In this document: one piece after another, positions 1 through 10,559 of the stretch | Layout of the letters: each line of letters begins with the position of its first letter | Position numbering within the stretch: the first letter of the stretch is position 1 | Origin: Tubulanus polymorphus | Lineage: Eukaryota; Nemertea; Palaeonemertea; Tubulaniformes; Tubulanidae | Assembly (NCBI RefSeq): GCF_964204645.1 | Contig: NC_134033.1 | Span: forward strand, 9,894,231 to 9,958,230 | Length of the DNA: 64,000 bases | Direction of reading: 5' to 3' | Translations under genes and position numbers: made by a program | Notes under the pieces: model-generated | The model's input: only the letters and a program-made list of their open reading frames with translations | What the model was told of the DNA's origin: nothing | The model's database searches: none

Positions 1-112
1 ATACATGTATATAGCTAACTAATTACTAAAACTAATTAAAATGATACATAATATTATATGTGATTCAGTACAACATTACAAGATTGCGATTAGTATCTGT
101 TTCTCTTCAGAG

Positions 113-3100
113 TTAATTACACACGTAATCAGTTAAATAGGTAGGGGGTCTACGTTGCCTTTCAGGTCCACTTAAATTTTGACTATCTGAAACGGATGTC
201 TCGTTAGCTACCGGTTCCGATATAGGCCGGTTTTCAACTGTATTATCAGAATCTACAGCCGGTTCAACGGTCGTTTCGTTGGTCTTTCTGAGATGGTGTC
301 TTGCGCGCCTGTACGTTTTATTGTCGCCAGTTTCGACAAGATAAGAGCGATTTCCGACGCGTTCGGTGACCGTCGCCTTTAAGTTTGTTCCATGCCCCGG
401 AAATGGTTTCATGCGAACAATATCACCTTCGTCTAACGGTTTAAGGTTCTTGGCCGATTGGTTGAAATATTCGGCCTGCTTACGTTTTTTCTCGGACCCG
501 TCTGATAAACTAATTTTCGGCGGTAATAGATTAGCCGTCATTGGCATCATAGTCTTGGTTCTTCTGTTCATAAACCTTTGGACCGGACTGACATTTAAGC
601 CCTGAGTGGGCGTGTTTCTTAAATCGAGTATCGCAAGATAGGGGTCTCGTTTCGCCTCATATGCTTTTTTAAGAAGTCTTTTCGCGGTCTTGACCGCCGA
701 CTCAGCCTGTCCATTAGACTTACTGTCATACGGGTTTATAGGACGATGCCGAATGTCCCAATCAATCATAAACTTACGGAATTCTTTCGAGGCAAATTGA
801 GGTCCATTATCGGAAATGATAATGTCCGGAATGCCATATCGCGCGAAATGAGCTTTAAGTTTTGCTATGACAGGAGTCGATTTAGTGGACTTGACCAACC
901 GATCTACCTCCCAAAAATTGCTGAAATAATCTACTGTTATTAGATAATCTTCCCCTTTCAAATTTAATAAGTCGACACCGATCTTCTCCCACGGTCGATT
1001 AGCTGGGGGAGTCTCGATCAGCATAGGCTCTTTGGACTGGGCCTGGTCATGCTCACGACATAAACTACACGACAACATATATTCGCGCATCTGGCCGTTC
1101 ATACCTGGCCAGTAGACCGATTCTCTGGCACGACATAAACAGGATTCGATGCCAAGATGTGAACTGTGAATTTTGTCTTTTATAATGTTATACATCGACT
1201 TGGGAATCACAGCGCGTTCCCCGCGAAAAATTATACCGTTCTGAATTGACAACTCATCTCTAAATGAGAAATATGGAGTAACTTCAGTAGGCACTGAACT
1301 TCTCTCATCTGGCCACCCTCTCAAAATAATTCCTTTCAATATCTGCATGGTATCATCTTTATCGGTTTCATCTCTAATCTCCGATAAACGCGCAGCGCTA
1401 ATTGGCAAATACCGAACCATATTGATACTGTCAAACTCCGCTGTCTCTGATCCAGAATCTAGGTATGCGCGAGACAAGGTGTCCGCGATGAACATCTTCG
1501 ACCCCGGAGTGAACTTTATCTCGACATCATATTTATAGACACGAAGTAACATAGCCTGCAAACGTTTAGGCGCGCGCGACAAAGGTTTTTTAACTATAGC
1601 CTCGATAGGTTTATGGTCACTTTCAACTGTAACCTTGCGGCCATATGTGTACGTATTAAATTTTTCTAAGCCGTAAACAATAGCAAGAGTTTCTTTTTCG
1701 ATCTGCGCGTAACGCGTTTCAGCGTCAGTTAATGCTCTGCTACTATAGGCGATTGGACGTCCTTCCTGCATCAGGGATGCGCCCAGACCAGATTGACTGC
1801 TGTCACACTGCAATGTTAGCTCTTTATTGGGATCATAATACGCCAAAACCGGAGTTTTCGTAACCAATTCTTTGACCTTGGCAAAGGCCGACTCTTGATC
1901 GGGACCCCAAGACCACTCAGTATCTTTACGCGTTAACTTCCTAAGCGGACCTAAAGCATCTGATAAATTAGGTAGAAACTTCGCGAGATAATTTACCATG
2001 CCGTTGATACGCTGTATGCCCGCCACGTCAGTGGGTGCCGGCATTTTCAAAATAGCTTCAATCTTACTTTGGTCCGCCTCTAGGCCGTTATCTGTTAGTT
2101 TATGACCAATAAATGGCACTCCTTTCTTAAACAATTCTAATTTTTCCAAGTTCAAAGCAATTTGTTTTTCTCTACATCTTTGCAAAAGAGCCCTTAATTT
2201 TTTGTTATGATCAGCTATGGCTTGTTCAATAGTTGTCCCTACTCCTACAAGCATAATATCGTCATGGATACAGTAGGTGCCCTCCAAGCCTTCGAGTGCT
2301 TGGTTTAAATGTTTCTGAAATATTTCACCAGATACACTGAGCCCAAATGGCAACCTGCACCATCTATACCTCCCATATGGAGTGTTGAAAGTAGTAAGTA
2401 AGCTCGATTCTTCGTCGAGGCGCAGATGCCAATACCCCGACTTAAGATCAAATTTACTGAAAACTTTCGCATCTTTCATGTCAGGTAAAATATCTTCCAG
2501 TACAGGTATGGGGTATCTTTCTCTCATTAAATATTTATTTAATTGCTGTGGGTCTAGACACAGTCTTACATCTCCCGACTTCTTCTCGGCAATAACAGGG
2601 CAATTTACCCACGGTGTAGGTTCGTCTACACTGGCTAATACACCATTGTTTACTAAACTGTCAATCTTCAATTTTACCCTATTCTTCAGGGCATGAGGTA
2701 TACGTCTAATAGGCATAACTGCCGGAACTGCATTTCGATCTACGTTCAAATGAACAACCCCTGGAAGTGTACCCACTTCTTTCCGAAAAACATCTTCATA
2801 CTCTGATAAAATAGAATTTACCTCAGGGGACTGACCTTCGATTTGATTAACTCTCAAAAAATTATTATTATTAACCGTTATCAACTGCATCAACTGTGCA
2901 GATTGAGACCCGATTATGGGTGTTAATCGTTCATTGACTACAATAAATTCTAATGAATATCGTCTCTTGTTATGCATGTTGACCACAGCTAGTCTAATTT
3001 TACCAACGGGGTTCAGAACACTATTGTTCCACATCTTGAGCTTCTTCGTTGTAGGCCGAATTTCCTTGATGTTCTTTACGTACTTAATCGGAATCAAATT

Positions 3101-4087
3101 TGCCGAAGCCCCCGAGTCAATTTGAAAACGGATCGATCGCCCTCCGATTGACATTTCAGCATAAATGTCATTTTTTACACAGTTCTTATCGGAATATACG
3201 TTTTGTATCGATTCGTACTCCGAGTCGTCGTCTGATTGCTCGATTCTGTTGACCTTTCGCCCCTTAGGTTGTTTACACACAGACGCGAAATGATTGCTCA
3301 ATCCGCAGTTGTTGCAGGTCTTTCCCCACGCTGAGCAAAATGCGCGATCACGTGGGTGTTGAGCGCCACAATAACGACAGTTCATTGGTTCTCCTCTCCC
3401 GCCGGAATTACGAGACCGATAATTCCTAGAAGCGGTTGTTTTGGCGCCACTAAAATTCTTCTTCGTCTGGTCGCTCCCATTGACCTTGTTAACAGTACAA
3501 CTAGCGTCTGCTGACATAGATTTCAATTGTCTGCTGGATGATTCTGCAGCTCGGCAAATATTGATACACGTAGACAAGTTTAACTCTTTCGTTTCGAGCA
3601 ACTTCTTCCGCACGTCACTATCATCTATACCAAGAACAATTCTATCTTTTATCAACGAATCAGCTAAATCACTAAAATCGCACGTTCGGGCCAGCGTCCT
3701 CAAATCTGAGACGTACTTATCCACTGACTCATCCGCCTTTTTATTCCTCGAATTAAATATGTAGCGTTCGTACGTAACGTTTATCTCGCCGACCGTAAAG
3801 TCATCAAACTTTTGAATTATCTTATCCACATCATTCTCGTCACCTGCATTTTCGAAATTCATTCCGTTATAAATCTTGAGAGCCTCCGTCCCGACCGAAT
3901 GCAGAAATAAAGCGGTACGGTACTCACCACTTTGCGCGCGTAAATTGCTTACGATGTTGTAAATGTCCCATTGCTGTTTCCATAGCTTCCAATTTTCCGC
4001 CACATTATCTCCCATTTCAAGCGGTTTTGGTGGATTCATCCCGGCAACGGGTCTCGGTGCGGGCGGCAACACGTTTTCGTTAGACAT
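113..4087 (-). CDS. Ty3/gypsy gag-pol polyprotein, intact ORF
   Basis: A single uninterrupted 1324-residue frame encodes a complete LTR-retrotransposon polyprotein that copies element RNA into DNA and integrates it. Visible domains in order: Gag; a zinc knuckle CX2CX4HX4C (258-271) after a second Cys/His cluster (237-251); an aspartic protease with DSGA (324-327); reverse transcriptase with FDLKSGYWHL, LPFG and the catalytic HDD (608-610); RNase H with acidic residues near 762 and 824; an integrase zinc finger (H974, H977, C1007, C1010); and the D1053, D1093, E1129 triad with D-to-E spacing of 35. The residue two before the RT Asp pair is Ile rather than the usual Tyr/Phe. Gag and Pol share one frame. 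The ATG is followed by a normal Gag N-terminus and lies about 100 bases downstream of a likely primer-binding site. No stop or frameshift suggests a young copy. Confidence 0.95.
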   Translation of the reverse strand: MSNENVLPPAPRPVAGMNPPKPLEMGDNVAENWKLWKQQWDIYNIVSNLRAQSGEYRTALFLHSVGTEALKIYNGMNFENAGDENDVDKIIQKFDDFTVGEINVTYERYIFNSRNKKADESVDKYVSDLRTLARTCDFSDLADSLIKDRIVLGIDDSDVRKKLLETKELNLSTCINICRAAESSSRQLKSMSADASCTVNKVNGSDQTKKNFSGAKTTASRNYRSRNSGGRGEPMNCRYCGAQHPRDRAFCSAWGKTCNNCGLSNHFASVCKQPKGRKVNRIEQSDDDSEYESIQNVYSDKNCVKNDIYAEMSIGGRSIRFQIDSGASANLIPIKYVKNIKEIRPTTKKLKMWNNSVLNPVGKIRLAVVNMHNKRRYSLEFIVVNERLTPIIGSQSAQLMQLITVNNNNFLRVNQIEGQSPEVNSILSEYEDVFRKEVGTLPGVVHLNVDRNAVPAVMPIRRIPHALKNRVKLKIDSLVNNGVLASVDEPTPWVNCPVIAEKKSGDVRLCLDPQQLNKYLMRERYPIPVLEDILPDMKDAKVFSKFDLKSGYWHLRLDEESSLLTTFNTPYGRYRWCRLPFGLSVSGEIFQKHLNQALEGLEGTYCIHDDIMLVGVGTTIEQAIADHNKKLRALLQRCREKQIALNLEKLELFKKGVPFIGHKLTDNGLEADQSKIEAILKMPAPTDVAGIQRINGMVNYLAKFLPNLSDALGPLRKLTRKDTEWSWGPDQESAFAKVKELVTKTPVLAYYDPNKELTLQCDSSQSGLGASLMQEGRPIAYSSRALTDAETRYAQIEKETLAIVYGLEKFNTYTYGRKVTVESDHKPIEAIVKKPLSRAPKRLQAMLLRVYKYDVEIKFTPGSKMFIADTLSRAYLDSGSETAEFDSINMVRYLPISAARLSEIRDETDKDDTMQILKGIILRGWPDERSSVPTEVTPYFSFRDELSIQNGIIFRGERAVIPKSMYNIIKDKIHSSHLGIESCLCRARESVYWPGMNGQMREYMLSCSLCREHDQAQSKEPMLIETPPANRPWEKIGVDLLNLKGEDYLITVDYFSNFWEVDRLVKSTKSTPVIAKLKAHFARYGIPDIIISDNGPQFASKEFRKFMIDWDIRHRPINPYDSKSNGQAESAVKTAKRLLKKAYEAKRDPYLAILDLRNTPTQGLNVSPVQRFMNRRTKTMMPMTANLLPPKISLSDGSEKKRKQAEYFNQSAKNLKPLDEGDIVRMKPFPGHGTNLKATVTERVGNRSYLVETGDNKTYRRARHHLRKTNETTVEPAVDSDNTVENRPISEPVANETSVSDSQNLSGPERQRRPPTYLTDYVCN

Positions 4088-4182
4088 GCTGTCTGTTCTC
4101 TGATAATCCTCAGTAAAGCAACAAAACTCGGATCAAACGTCCTCAAAACATTCACTGTGCCCTCGTTAGATCACTTAATTGT

Positions 4183-4200
4183 GGGCCACCGCTGCCACCA
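4183..4200 (-). other. Putative primer-binding site of the gypsy element
   Basis: On the minus strand the sequence begins TGGTGGCAGCGG and directly follows a CA dinucleotide that would close the 5' LTR at 4201. The same first ten bases occur immediately inside the LTR of another gypsy copy here (23811-23820), where the LTR edge is well defined. That agreement supports the assignment. The priming tRNA was not identified. Confidence 0.6.
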
Positions 4201-4411
4201 TGTTTCGTGTCGTCCTCTATATCAATTAAATCAGTCAAAACGAGAGAGATTAATTCATCTGGTGCAACCACCATTTTATAAAGTAATTCTCAAGCGCCAT
4301 CTGGCGGTACAAAATACAATTAGATATACATATTGTAACAAGGGTCACACAAATGGCAGGGATATGTCTATGAAAAATTGTACATTAATGTTGAATTGTG
4401 CATTACACTAA
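4201..4411 (-). repeat. Putative 5' LTR of the gypsy element, outer edge unknown
   Basis: Noncoding sequence directly upstream of the PBS, ending in ACGAAACA on the element strand. The partner LTR should lie below position 1; bases 1-112 do not match this stretch, so the LTR cannot be confirmed by self-comparison. A TG-type start near 4406 is possible but unproved. It contains GCGCCATCTGGCGG at 4294-4307, which resembles a CTCF core site. Confidence 0.35.
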
Positions 4412-5129
4412 ATGTTAACGAATTTGAGTTTAAGTTTGGCTTACTTGTGACCTCTATGACAGTATTTCTTGTTATAACTTATTGCAATCACTGAAGTATC
4501 GCATATATTGATCCATATCCATGACAATATTTAAGTTCAATTATTGTTTGATATAACCTCAGTGTCTTCCTTTAACGATTTAGTTATTGATTGGTACTTT
4601 TCAGAGAGTGAGATCTGTCATATTTTTGCCAGGCCATAACGTTTATTTTACAGCTATTTGTTGTGGGTTTCCTTGCAAGATTTAGGTTTGTTTGCATATT
4701 TAGTAATCCTGATTGATGAAAAGTCCAGTTGTGAATATGCCTGGCAAATGGCAGCACTTTTTTAGTGGTCAGTTTGCTTTAAACTGAATAGCAATGTAGT
4801 AATTTGTAATAATTGTCTTCACCGATAGTTCTGGAAGCACAGGTTTGACAGATTTGAAAATTTTCTTGTAGTCCCTCTTGGTTCTTCTTGACATCAAAAT
4901 GAAGGCTGATGGTACTTGCTTGTTTTCTCCCTCACTGTTTTTTTAGAAAGGCATGAATTGAAAATAACTGTGTACCATGTTTCTGCTTTGTATAGAAAAC
5001 ATATCTGCAAATCATTTGCAAATATAACGTGGCACATTCCAATTGACTTTAATGTCATCACAGCAAAAGCTGCTGCCAATGAAATTTTTGTCAATTGGAA
5101 AATCACTGGTAGACAGTTCTAGTGGACAT
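4412..5129. other. Noncoding stretch, nothing recognised
   Basis: AT-rich DNA between the gypsy 5' end and the FLYWCH fragment. Small frames at 4894-5122 overlap on both strands and match nothing I know. They may be a decayed continuation of the minus-strand element at 5130-5900. Confidence 0.4.
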
Positions 5130-5453
5130 TTACTCTGTCGGTTGCTCTTTCACTTGCTGCATTGGGTGAGATAGTGTAGCACAGGGAACATCGACATCAA
5201 CACAAGTAACTATGGCTTCTTGTTCGATTTTGGCAGCACTTTTGAATAAACTGTTAACACTGCTTTCTGTGAATTCTCCATTCATTTCCGACACCGTTGC
5301 TGAGTATTGCTGCATCTTGTTTTTAACCGACCACCAACAGTATGTTTTCAGGTTTGTCTCTTTGATGGTGAACCCGTAGCCATTGTTGTCTGGTAGCTTT
5401 GCCTTTCCTCTCAGGGTAGAACCTTCCTCAATTTCAAATCGCAGCCCAGTCAT
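5130..5453 (-). pseudogene. FLYWCH-type zinc finger fragment, likely transposon-derived
   Basis: A 107-residue frame. Residues 14-60 follow the FLYWCH layout: a glycine/aromatic start (NGYGFTIKE), the aromatic-Cys-Trp core (TYCWWSVK), then a Lys/Gln stretch and SATVSEMNGEF. The terminal His pair is replaced by Ser/Asn, so metal binding is probably lost. FLYWCH domains are DNA-binding fingers often carried by MULE-type transposons; no transposase was found nearby. The frame continues, with shifts, into 5454-5900. I read it as a decayed element gene, not a host gene. Confidence 0.4.
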
Positions 5454-5900
5454 TTACAGTGACTCATCATTTGGACTTGAATCTTTAATCTAGTGTTCTG
5501 CAGTTTTGTCAGGTATCTCGAATGATGATGTAGACACAATAAGATTATTGGTTGTGGTTTCATAAGTTTTATTCTCAGTTTCTTGCTGTTTCTTTCCTTC
5601 TAGAGCGAGTTCTGATTGGCTTCCAGCTTGGTTATGTTTTCTTGGAGGTGGTTCGAGAACAGGGACAAAGTGGTTCAATGTCCATAACTTGCTTTCTATA
5701 CTTGTCTTTATATTTGCATTTGACCATATGGTAGGGATTGGTGCAGCTGCTTTTTTGATAATCTTGCTAGAAAAGTTTGGTGAAGTTTTGCTATCAGGAA
5801 AACTTCTTTTCCATTTACTGCGGGATACAACGATTTTACATTACGATTCAAAACTGTAACTGCAGCCATACTAACGAGTAGCTTCCAATTAGGCATGCAT
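5454..5900 (-). pseudogene. Degenerate coding remnant upstream of the FLYWCH fragment
   Basis: Two consecutive minus-strand frames (5708-5896 and 5490-5678) read as one protein only with a frameshift between them. They are rich in Ser, Pro, Gln and Thr and point toward the FLYWCH frame. I do not recognise a domain. The most economical reading is the N-terminal region of the same decayed gene. Confidence 0.25.
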
Positions 5901-6353
5901 CTAGGGCGACTTCATAATGATGGGGACACTGTCTAGACTTGGGATGTACTGCTTGAGGTACCAGGTTTCAAGTTTGCAAGTTCTGTGGTTATTCGTACTC
6001 TCAGTGCATTCGTGGCTGGGCAAGAACTGGCTTCAATCTTACCAATTTTAACTTCCGTGAGTTGAGGCAGTACGGGTGATAACGGTTTCGCCCTTGCCTA
6101 GGTGGAAGCCTAACCTGTAAGGGCAAGATAGATTTATGTTTACATATTCTTAATTACTTCAGCCAATTTTGATAAACAATAGCTTGACTAACCAATTGAG
6201 TCAAAACAAGTAAGTGCCATTAATCCTTACTTGGGGATTTGAGTATTGTTGAGTATTTCTGTAAATAGAAGATGATGAATACATTGATATTGGGTTATTG
6301 GGCTATTTTACTGCTTGTTAGAACTAACCTCAAGTATTTTCATTATTTTCACA

Positions 6354-6389
<36 letters not shown>

Positions 6390-7470
6390 ATATGATAGAT
6401 AGGCCGCCTTGTAAATGGGCCAATCTTAGAATTAAGAAATACTTTATAAAAACTTCCCGGCTTGTGGATGCTACTGGAACAGTAGCTGGCACTGGTCCAA
6501 GCAAATTTGTGCCGGATTGGACGTTGGCCTAACAGAAAAACTAATTTTGGGTAATGTATCAGCGTCAGGAATCATGTCAGCAGTTGCCGAAGTAGACCCA
6601 ACATTTCTTGCCACAGCTCTCGAAGTTGCAACAGGCCTAGTACTAGCAGTAGTAGTACCGGTTAGGCCTACAACGTCAACGGTAGATCTAATGAATACTG
6701 GTAATACTAGTAGTGCCAGTTAGATTATTTCTTAGTATCGCTTCGCTAAGTGAATCTAACGATCCATGAATGGTACTGATTGCCTCAATGGCATTATTAA
6801 CTCTTTGTCGCCTGGGGGGTGCGGCCGCTAAAACACGTTGACTGCCTGAGTAGTTCTTTTGTTTTACTTAATTGCGGAAACTACCAATAGTAAAATGCTC
6901 ATAATTCGGTAACCAGTGGCTCAATCTGGATGAATGAGGTACCAAATGAATGGTTATTTCATTGCCAATCATTTAAGCTATTAATGTTCATGATTAGGGA
7001 TACAGGGGCTTACCTAAAATCTGGAATTCCCATGAAAAAATTTACATACTCTGAAAATATTTTTAAGCATGGAATTTCGAGGATTAATTTCTTATTTTGT
7101 GCACTTAACAAAGCTAGACATGCGCAAATATGTTAACAAATGACTATTTGTGGATTTGATTATCATCTCATGAGTCGTACGTACTGTGTTGCTATTTTGC
7201 TTACACACCGTCCAAATATAATGTTTCAACTTGAAAATTAGTTCTGATACTTTCTAATGTAAACATTGACTTTGGTATCCTCGGAAAATATTCACTCTTG
7301 AATGCAACAAGACTTCAAACTAATTTTCCTTGCTAATTTCTTCATTTTCTTAGTGTAAGCTTCGAAAAGTTTTGCTCTTTATTCACTCTTGCCTGTAACT
7401 ATAGTAACAAGCAGCTGGGGTGCAGCGAGTCAGCGATGCTCATGGTGAGTTTGACCACTTACAGCTGTCA
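5901..7470. other. Noncoding stretch
   Basis: No coding evidence. It contains a (TA)n run at about 6355-6388. Plus-strand frames at 6517-6723 are low-complexity Ala/Val/Thr and show no domain. I see no element ends. Confidence 0.4.
6355..6388. repeat. (TA)n microsatellite
   Basis: About 17 uninterrupted TA units. Confidence 0.95.
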
Positions 7471-9290
7471 GTATCAATTAAATTGTTGTTGATACTGGCT
7501 CTTTGAGAGTGGAAATGCCGCGATCATAACCACTGGGATAGACCTTACTTTGTATCACACCTTTGTTGATGTACTTGGCATCTAGATCGAGTGGCATGGT
7601 CTTGGCTGTGGAGCATAGTCCAGTTGCCAGTTGAAGCGAATATGTCCATCCATCAGTTTCACTGGGATGCTGAATGATCCAGTGCGGCGGTAATTCCATT
7701 CGCCGACGAGCTCGGTTGACAAGATTTCACGGAACACACGAAGAGATTTTGTGTCAGCCGGTGGTGTTTTCTTCTGGTACAAGATGTAGGCATTAGTGAT
7801 GCACACATCTATAACATACAAGAATACTTTCAAGGGCCATTTCAGACCCTTCATGTGCCTCTTGTAAGTTAGAATCTTCCTATCAGCCAGGTCTAACCCG
7901 CCCATGAACTGATTGTACCACTTGATGATAAGGGGGTAATGTACGTTGACCTTTGCCCATACATTTGCTACTTTTGCATTTCTTTCTGTAGTGAGCACAT
8001 CATCACCTATTGGTAATGATGACAGAAGGGAGACTTTTTTGTTGTCCTGCTAGGTCACACACACGACCTCACATGTCTCACTTTTCAGAAAGGCATGGTC
8101 GCCACGTCCTTTTACAATGGCACTTTTTTTTCCAACAATAACATTCGGTCCACCACGTTTAGCGCGCAGGGTTCCACACATCTGCCATTTACGGTTATAG
8201 AGCATAATAGCTAGCTCATAACTTGTGTACTAATTATCCGTATATATTTGATAGCCAAGGTCATGGTAGGGTTCCAATGTTTTCATAACAGTAGTCCTAA
8301 TTTTTTTCCCTGCTTCAACCGTCTTGTCAGATTGAGCAAGATCCATGTTAGCAATATACCCAGAGTCTGCTTCAGCTAGCATGTAAACTTTTAGTCCAAA
8401 CCGGATTGGTTTGTTTTTGATGTAATGACGCCAGGCGTCCACCCTTTTGATTTGATCATAGACTCGGCGATAGATAATTCGCGCTCGACTTGATATACAT
8501 CCCTGAATGATGGCACCATTTTGTCAAAAAAGTTTCTAACTTAGTAATAGATGTCATAATTTGGACCATTCCTGTCAGGGGCATTGTTCTCATCCATAAA
8601 ATGGAGATATCTCAATATCTGGCAGAAGCGATCACGTGGAAATACATCTGCGATTCCCGGACACCAGGTGAGAAGATGCCGCTTACTCCACATTTTACTT
8701 AAGTCACCCCTTATTTGCATTAGCCCCATGGTCACAATACAACCAAGGAAACTTCTTAGTTCATTTACAGGGAGGGGTTTCCATGCCATTTTGTGTTTCT
8801 CTGGATCGTCAGCAAACTTTGCAGTATAGTTCCGGTTTGTCTCTCTTACGATATGCGCATAAACTTCGTCAGTGAAAAAAAGTTAAAAAAGTTCGACCAC
8901 AGTTTCATGTACAGCCAGATCAATTTAAGGTCCCGTATTTGGAACCCTAAACCTCATTTCTGGAGGGACAGTAATGTTATTTGTCCAACCAAGATCACAT
9001 AAATCATCCTCAATTTGAATCCTTTCACCTAATGTAACATCTTCATCATCTGGGGCAGGGTCCAGGGCTGGGTCTGGTTCACCATCATCACCGCCAGGGG
9101 GCGCTTGGTTATCACTGGCAGGGTCAGTGTTATCATTAACAACAGCTTGATCATGTTCTAAGTCAATATCAGACCCATTCTCGCTACTACTAGTACTTTC
9201 AGAATCAGAAACGTCGTCACTTCCACCTTCAAAATCACTTTCATCACCTGCCGATTCCTCGGATGAACTACTCTCACTCTCGGGCTCTAA
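7470..9290 (-). pseudogene. piggyBac-type transposase, decayed
   Basis: Reads on the minus strand from an acidic Ser/Glu/Asp N-terminus (9290-9030) into a transposase core. Landmarks: ELRSFLGCIVTMGL (about 8740), RFGLKVYMLAEADSGY with a DDE-type Asp (about 8360), a YTDN block followed at once by a stop (about 8230), GTLRAKRGG (about 8165), KSAIVKGRGDHAF (about 8110), and YNQFMGGLDLADR (about 7910), which is the family signature. In-frame stops occur near 8928, 8892 and 8226, and there are frame changes near 8440 and 8540. The C-terminal Cys-rich finger is missing. PiggyBac enzymes cut and paste at TTAA; this copy cannot make a full enzyme. It is a different lineage from the copy at 21.7-23.1 kb. 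Confidence 0.85.
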
Positions 9291-9299
9291 AATCCTTGC

Positions 9300-10550
9300 A
9301 AAAATATTTTTCGGGCCGTAGCCATGATTTCTGCGTCTTTTACGAAGTTATTTCCGGGTTAGTTTCGATTTGCGATGTCAGATGGCAGCACCATCTAGTC
9401 ACTACCAGGAGGACAAATTGCGGGCGCTTAAATGCGCACCCCGGCAATCATGTGAATTTACATCGGTTCGCACTCCGGCGACATATGGTTAATATTGAAA
9501 TTTGCCATTTGTAGTATTAAATATAATGGTTACGATTAGATATAACGATGTTGATAACTGTAATTCTGTTGTAATAAAGCGTTGTAATTCGTGTTAGTGC
9601 AACGACCTTGAGAAGTGACACTGCACCAAATCAATTCAAAAATTGATTCATTACAACAAATATAAAAAAGTTACAGCGCGTGATCAACAGTTCTATTTCA
9701 TTGCATTGTTTCACTTGGGGTCCTCTCACTTTTTCATCTTTTTACCTTTTCATTGTTTCCACCATACCATCGTTTCGTCTTGTTATGACCGTGTATCTTT
9801 AGTCTTTTGGTCATCTTTTCACTATCTTTTCATCTTTTTGTTAACTTTCAAAATGATGCTCAGTGCTGCCAAGTGTCCCGATTTAGGCGGAATCATTACG
9901 CTTTGTTATATAAAAATACATCGTTCCGACTTGTGCTTGACAAACAGGATTTTAGAATGGAAATATCCCGATTTTACGATTATACTTGTAATTTTTATGA
10001 TTTCGATAAATGAGTTTCAAATTCTCAAAAGTGTCAAGTGACTTTGCAAGGTGGCGCCACCAGCTGGCTTGATATGCTCCTTTGACTATGGCAAGTGAGT
10101 GAATGAGAACGTTACAAAATGGCAGTCACGACAGTTCAGTTGTAAGTGACTTGCCTCTGAGAGAGACTCGGGGAGAGGGAGAACCAGTTTAAACTATCAT
10201 ATTCGTCAGCCTTGCCTTGCGTCACTAGCAGCAAAAAAGAATACACTTCGCTTTGTGCACTGTTGGCTGCTGTGAGTTTTAAGTGTCAGACATGTCACGA
10301 CGGAATATGCGATGTGAAGAAACACTGTTCTTCTACAAACATATAGAGATAAGTGAGAATAAACGGATTTCGACATTTTTCATCCATGTTTTATTTACCA
10401 TGTTTCTTGTAAAACATAATTTCCCGTTAGCTGCTGCTGACCATGCTGGCGCGCGATATTTTGTGACATTATCCCTGGCCCTAGAGTATTTGATGGGTAA
10501 GTCTGCAAATGGGGAAAATTTAATGAGAAAACGTTGTTGTGGGAGTAACT
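9300..10550. other. Noncoding stretch
   Basis: A pyrimidine-rich run with repeated TTTTCATCTTTT-like words lies near 9725-9840. A frame at 10283-10558 has no recognisable domain. No element ends were seen. Confidence 0.4.
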
Positions 10551-10559
10551 ACTTCTAAA

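Noticed and set aside
1-112. 3' LTR of the intact gypsy element
   Set aside because: Apart from a short TGTAATG word it does not match the sequence upstream of the PBS, so the 3' LTR must start below position 1 or be absent.
9643-10041. 132-residue plus frame rich in Phe, Ile and His
   Set aside because: Low-complexity pyrimidine-rich DNA without domain, start context or splice sites.
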